Both the position numbers and the translations under genes were made by a program. A DNA stretch of 64,000 nt, from assembly GCF_000335475.2 (NCBI RefSeq), contig NZ_ANAH02000066.1, positions 124,001-188,000 on the forward strand, given 5' to 3'. Under the pieces are notes generated by a model that saw nothing but the letters and a program-made list of their open reading frames with translations, was not told the origin of the DNA and did not search any database. Positions within the stretch are counted from its first letter, which is position 1. Each line of letters starts with the position of its first letter. Positions 63,240 through 64,000 of this stretch are shown here, in pieces. The DNA comes from Cystobacter fuscus DSM 2262 (GTDB lineage: Bacteria > Myxococcota > Myxococcia > Myxococcales > Myxococcaceae).

Positions 63240-63308
63240 GCGTGAATATGCCGAGCTGGACAGCGTCGGTGCGGGCCGTGGTACACCCCGGCGCGGGAGG
63301 GCCGCGCC

Positions 63309-64000
63309 ATGTCCAACAACACCCCTCGAGGGAACCGGCTTGGGCCGTTCCAACTCGAGCGGAGATACCGGAACACCGGAGACGACCTGGGTCGCATCTA
63401 TCGGGCGCACAACGTCGAGACAGGCGCAGCGGCGCTGCTGTTGCAGCACACCGAGCGTCAGGCCTTCGACGTGCCGGTGGCCGAGTGGACGATCCGCCTG
63501 TGCTCCTCAGTGTCCCCCGCGTACCTCGCGCTCGAGGTGGAGTCTGCGCCCGAGGAGACCGACGCCGGGGATGCTGCGGAGGAGCTGGACTTCATGCTCT
63601 ACGACTTGCACGAGGCCGTCACACGGACCCTCAAGACTCCGGAGACGCTCAGGCACCTGCGCTCCCGCCGCCCGTCGGCCCCCAGCGTCGTGACGCCAGC
63701 GATCCCGGCTTGGCACCGCCCAGCACTCGGGGCCGCGCTCGTCGCCTGCGTGGCGCTCCTGATGCTCCACGCGGGCAACGCTACCCCGGTGGAGGACTGG
63801 CTCTCACACCCCGAGTTGGCTACTGCCCGGAGCGACGCGAGCTGGGACGACGGCGGGGATCTGACGGGATTGCTGCTCACCGACACCGTCGACTTCGGCC
63901 CGCCCGTGCTCGCCCGGCCCATGCCGAAGAAGCCCTTCGACGTCCAGAAGAAGGCGCCGTGTGACAAGACGCTGGAGGAGGAACACTTCGGGGGCTGCTG
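63309..64000 (+). CDS. Kinase-like N terminus with membrane segment and Cys-motif tail (partial)
   Basis: The frame is open from ATG 63309 to the window edge (230 residues). LGPFQLERRYRNTGDDLGRI followed by YRAHNVETGAAALLL resembles the glycine-loop start of Ser/Thr kinases but without the GxGxxG loop or catalytic core. Then a membrane segment (LGAALVACVALLMLHAG) and a tail with KKAPCDKTLEEEHFGGC. I recall similar non-catalytic kinase-like proteins with this Cys-rich tail from myxobacterial genomes. GGAGG is upstream. Confidence 0.7.
   Translation, partial: MSNNTPRGNRLGPFQLERRYRNTGDDLGRIYRAHNVETGAAALLLQHTERQAFDVPVAEWTIRLCSSVSPAYLALEVESAPEETDAGDAAEELDFMLYDLHEAVTRTLKTPETLRHLRSRRPSAPSVVTPAIPAWHRPALGAALVACVALLMLHAGNATPVEDWLSHPELATARSDASWDDGGDLTGLLLTDTVDFGPPVLARPMPKKPFDVQKKAPCDKTLEEEHFGGC

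Larger units (their letters stand above)
32570..64000. mobile_element. Prophage of a long non-contractile-tailed phage (right end may lie outside)
   Basis: The region holds a full virion set: terS, terL, portal, S78 protease, HK97 capsid, connectors, tail tube, G/GT chaperones, tape measure and tail tip. An early operon has an initiator-like gene with iterons and a sigma-like gene. No tail sheath or baseplate wedge genes are present, which argues for siphovirus morphology. The left limit is inferred from the end of the chromosomal LysR gene and start of the early operon. No integrase, excisionase, repressor or att repeats were recognised. Confidence 0.9.

Overview
The window is high-GC DNA of delta-proteobacterial, myxobacterial character, most like the Archangium/Cystobacter/Melittangium group. 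This is inferred from codon bias, lipoprotein-rich secreted proteins (CotH-like, FG-GAP metalloprotease, GH43), a propeller-type hybrid-sensor style kinase and a C-terminal Cys-rich kinase-like protein of a type I recall from myxobacteria. No rRNA or tRNA gene was recognised. About the first half (1-32.4 kb) is chromosome; from about 32.5 kb to at least 63.2 kb, and probably to the right edge, it is a prophage of a long non-contractile-tailed phage.

Chromosomal part. From the left: the tail of an outer-membrane-type protein; a periplasmic-propeller sensor histidine kinase; a secreted CocE-type hydrolase divergent from a TetR regulator with a palindromic operator over the hydrolase promoter; a secreted GH43 arabinanase; a lipoprotein metalloprotease with five and a half near-identical 55-residue repeats; a CotH plus C-type-lectin lipoprotein; a degenerate Uma2-type protein; an ArsR-SRPBCC pair with an inverted-repeat operator; a branched-chain-type ABC importer (livKHMGF order); a LysR regulator facing a complete aldarate (glucarate/galactarate) catabolic operon (kdgD, 2-oxoglutarate-semialdehyde dehydrogenase, MFS transporter, gudD, garD) that ends at 2-oxoglutarate; a rifampin-phosphotransferase-like PEP synthase; an aldo/keto reductase; an extradiol dioxygenase; and a second LysR regulator.

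Prophage part. An early operon on the plus strand (32.6-39.9 kb) runs as a chain of 4-bp start/stop overlaps: an Arr-like ADP-ribosyltransferase fold protein, two unknowns (one of 869 residues), an ASCH protein, a replication-initiator-like protein whose gene carries 16 copies of a heptamer (probable origin), a small membrane protein, a zinc/HTH protein, a sigma-70-like factor and a zinc protein. The late operon is on the minus strand and reads from terS at 58.0 kb down to the tail tip at 41.1 kb: terS, terL, portal, S78 protease, HK97 capsid, connectors, tail tube, G/GT tail chaperone with a -1 slippery site, tape measure and tail tip. A lysis/accessory region with genes on both strands follows from 58.2 to 63.2 kb. 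No integrase, repressor or unmistakable endolysin was found, so the prophage may continue to the right.

The most unusual signals are in the prophage. A recurrent 17-nt start-associated element (GCCCCTTCT-N5-GGC directly before ATG) precedes at least eight late or lysis genes at a nearly fixed distance and has hairpin potential with one clear covariant copy. A perfect 104-bp tandem duplication sits on the terS/terL junction and recreates the stop/start overlap twice. Lower-GC cargo genes sit at module borders, one of them a HEPN-motif protein with six CxxC pairs that could be a defence ribonuclease.
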